From positions 1 through 6,127 of the forward strand of contig SKSV01000336.1 in assembly GCA_007122815.1 (NCBI GenBank): a stretch of 6,127 nt of DNA. The letters run 5' to 3'. Source of the DNA: Trueperaceae bacterium. Its GTDB lineage: Bacteria; Deinococcota; Deinococci; Deinococcales; Trueperaceae. Of the stretch, positions 5,332 through 6,127 are shown one piece after another. A model generated the notes under the pieces. That model searched no databases, was not told where the DNA came from, and saw only the letters and a list, made by a program, of their open reading frames with translations. The position numbers were made by a program, and so were the translations under genes. Within the stretch, counting starts at the first letter, position 1. Each line of letters opens with the position of its first letter.

Positions 5332-5410
5332 CGGGTCGTCACACTGCGCAAGCGGGTGAGCAAGCGACCCAAACCTGCGGGCAGAGCCTGCGAGCTCGCC
5401 ACACGACCCG
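5332..5410. repeat. Inverted repeats in the 137-bp gap before the miaB leader
   Basis: CGGGTCGT (5332-5339) pairs with ACGACCCG (5403-5410), and its GGGTCG core (5333-5338) could instead pair with CGACCC (5365-5370). A direct repeat GCAAGCG occurs at 5348-5354 and 5360-5366. No T-run follows either arm, so this is not a classical terminator. It is the only stretch over 100 bp in the window without a gene. It may help end the upstream transcript or may be chance in G+C-rich DNA. Confidence 0.3.
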
Positions 5411-5442
5411 AGCCGCGCGAACTGCAGCCCCGCGCTCCACGC

Positions 5443-5451
5443 TGCTACGAT
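5443..5451 (+). promoter_or_regulatory. Extended -10 promoter of the miaB transcript
   Basis: TGCTACGAT is a full extended -10 (TGN plus TACGAT) and the best promoter element in the window. Seven bases separate it from GTG 5459. The ATG at 5450 lies within the -10 itself and so would not be in the mRNA. Confidence 0.65.
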
Positions 5452-5458
5452 GGCGCAC

Positions 5459-5500
5459 GTGAACGACGCCTCTGCCAACCAGAACGCTGCAGGACCATGA
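5459..5500 (+). CDS. Leaderless 13-codon leader ORF coupled to miaB
   Basis: GTG 5459 opens a frame encoding MNDASANQNAAGP; the TGA at 5498-5500 overlaps the miaB ATG (5497-5499) as ATGA. It starts 7 bases after the extended -10, the same distance as in the 5092 leader. An AGGA (5491-5494) ends only 2 bases before the miaB ATG, too close to act as a normal ribosome site. Termination-reinitiation is therefore the likely route to miaB translation. The composition (Asn, Ala, Gly, Pro) shows no codon run typical of an attenuator. Confidence 0.5.
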   Translation: MNDASANQNAAGP

Positions 5501-6127
5501 GGGCGCACGTCATCACGTACGGCTGCCAGATGAACGAGTACGACACGCTCACGATCCGCTCCGAGCTGGTGGCTGGCGCTCACGAGCTCGTCGACTCGCC
5601 GCAGGACGCCGAGCTCATAGTGCTCAACACCTGCGCGGTTCGCGGCAAACCCGTCGAGAAGGTGATCTCGCTCCTGGGTGACCTGCGCAAGCAGCGACAA
5701 CACGGCCGTGACCTGACCATCGCGTTGATGGGCTGCCTGGCGCAGCTCGAGGAAGGCCGCGACATCGCCAAGAAGTTCGGTGTCGACGTGCTCGTCGGAC
5801 CCGGAGCCATCACCGACATCCTCAGCGCGATCGCGGGGCTCGAGGAGCGCCGCACCTCGGGACCGCCCTCGGGACCGCTCGAGGCCCGGCGCTTCCGTGG
5901 TGACCTCGTCGACCACCTGACGCCGCCACCGCCACCTGGTACCCAGACCGGCTACCTCACGATCATGCGCGGCTGCGACCACCGCTGCACGTACTGCATC
6001 GTCCCCACCACGCGCGGCCCCGAGGTGTCGCGTCCCCTGGACGCCATCTTGCACGAGGCTACCGCCATGCGGGACGCCGGCGTGCAGGAAGTCGGGCTGC
6101 TCGGGCAGAACGTGAACAGCTACGGCC
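5497..6127 (+). CDS. miaB: tRNA-2-methylthio-N6-dimethylallyladenosine synthase MiaB (3' truncated by window)
   Basis: The first 210 codons of a radical-SAM methylthiotransferase that adds a 2-methylthio group to i6A37 in tRNAs reading codons that begin with U, improving decoding fidelity. The N-terminal UPF0004 domain has the three auxiliary-cluster cysteines Cys10 (TYGCQMNEYD), Cys46 (NTCAVRGKPVEKV) and Cys80 (MGCLAQ). The radical-SAM domain begins near 150 with Cys160-x3-Cys164-x2-Cys167 (MRGCDHRCTYCIVP), followed by TTRGPEVSRP and LLGQNVNSYG at the window edge; the rest of the barrel and the TRAM domain lie outside. The QMNEYD and NTCAVRGKPVEKV wording favours MiaB over MtaB or RimO. The ATG gives the standard short MiaB N-terminus, and no other start lies in frame just upstream. 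A proline run (PPPPP, 143-147) marks the interdomain linker. It is expressed from the 5443 promoter through the leader ORF. Confidence 0.96.
   Translation, partial: MRAHVITYGCQMNEYDTLTIRSELVAGAHELVDSPQDAELIVLNTCAVRGKPVEKVISLLGDLRKQRQHGRDLTIALMGCLAQLEEGRDIAKKFGVDVLVGPGAITDILSAIAGLEERRTSGPPSGPLEARRFRGDLVDHLTPPPPPGTQTGYLTIMRGCDHRCTYCIVPTTRGPEVSRPLDAILHEATAMRDAGVQEVGLLGQNVNSYG

Noticed and set aside
5322..5458. Possible intrinsic terminator, riboswitch or small RNA in the longest gap
   Set aside because: The inverted repeats lack a T-run and no known aptamer core is recognisable. They are recorded only as low-confidence repeats.
5450..5500. ATG at 5450 as the start of a 16-codon miaB leader ORF
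   Set aside because: That ATG overlaps the -10 hexamer TACGAT (5446-5451), so it would not be transcribed from this promoter. GTG 5459 in the same frame fits better.
5227..6054. 275-aa open frame on the minus strand opposite miaB and the small membrane protein gene
   Set aside because: It lies antisense to miaB, whose cysteine motifs are unmistakable. The translated product has no recognisable domain, and such frames are expected in G+C-rich DNA.

Overview
The window is about 70% G+C by eye and gene-dense on both strands, with intergenic gaps of 137 bp or less. It looks like a chromosomal segment from the Deinococcota, possibly a Truepera-like lineage. Two things point there: the MiaB N-terminus (MRAHVITYGCQMNEYDT, then NTCAVRGKPVEKV) closely resembles the Deinococcus sequences I remember, and most promoter-proximal genes carry a TANNNT -10 element 5-9 bases before the first start codon, the arrangement of leaderless transcripts common in that phylum. 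Actinobacteria also use leaderless transcripts and cannot be excluded from sequence alone.

Layout. (1) 1-733, plus strand: the 3' end of prfA (release factor 1) overlaps a Nudix hydrolase by 14 bp. (2) 760-1440, plus: an AAG-type 3-methyladenine DNA glycosylase. Its 3' end overlaps the next gene tail-to-tail by 88 bp. (3) 3864-1353, minus: a three-gene operon of M20 (ArgE/DapE-type) metallohydrolase, a small protein with an aspartate/serine repeat tail, and a cation diffusion facilitator (CDF) metal exporter. (4) 3915-4703, plus: a two-TM membrane protein with an N-terminal RanBP2-type zinc finger. It is transcribed divergently from the M20 operon and overlaps the next gene tail-to-tail by 26 bp. 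(5) 5055-4678, minus: an alkyltransferase-like (ATL) protein with Trp in place of the methyl-accepting Cys. (6) 5092-5321, plus: a 12-codon leader ORF and a 64-aa two-helix membrane protein. (7) 5459 to the right edge, plus: a 13-codon leader ORF and miaB, which runs off the window.

How it fits together. The AAG glycosylase, the ATL protein and (more loosely) the Nudix hydrolase form an alkylation-damage and nucleotide-sanitation theme, but they are not one operon. prfA and miaB both serve translation fidelity. The M20 enzyme and the CDF exporter share an operon and both handle divalent metal ions.

The most unusual signal is architectural. At two adjacent loci (5079-5130 and 5443-5500) a TANNNT element is followed exactly 7 bases later by a GTG that opens a 12-13 codon ORF, and that ORF's stop overlaps the ATG of the main gene as ATGA. 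Neither main gene has a convincing Shine-Dalgarno site at usable spacing. This suggests leaderless initiation on a mini-ORF followed by termination-reinitiation on the real gene. No mobile elements, CRISPR arrays, tRNA or rRNA genes were seen.
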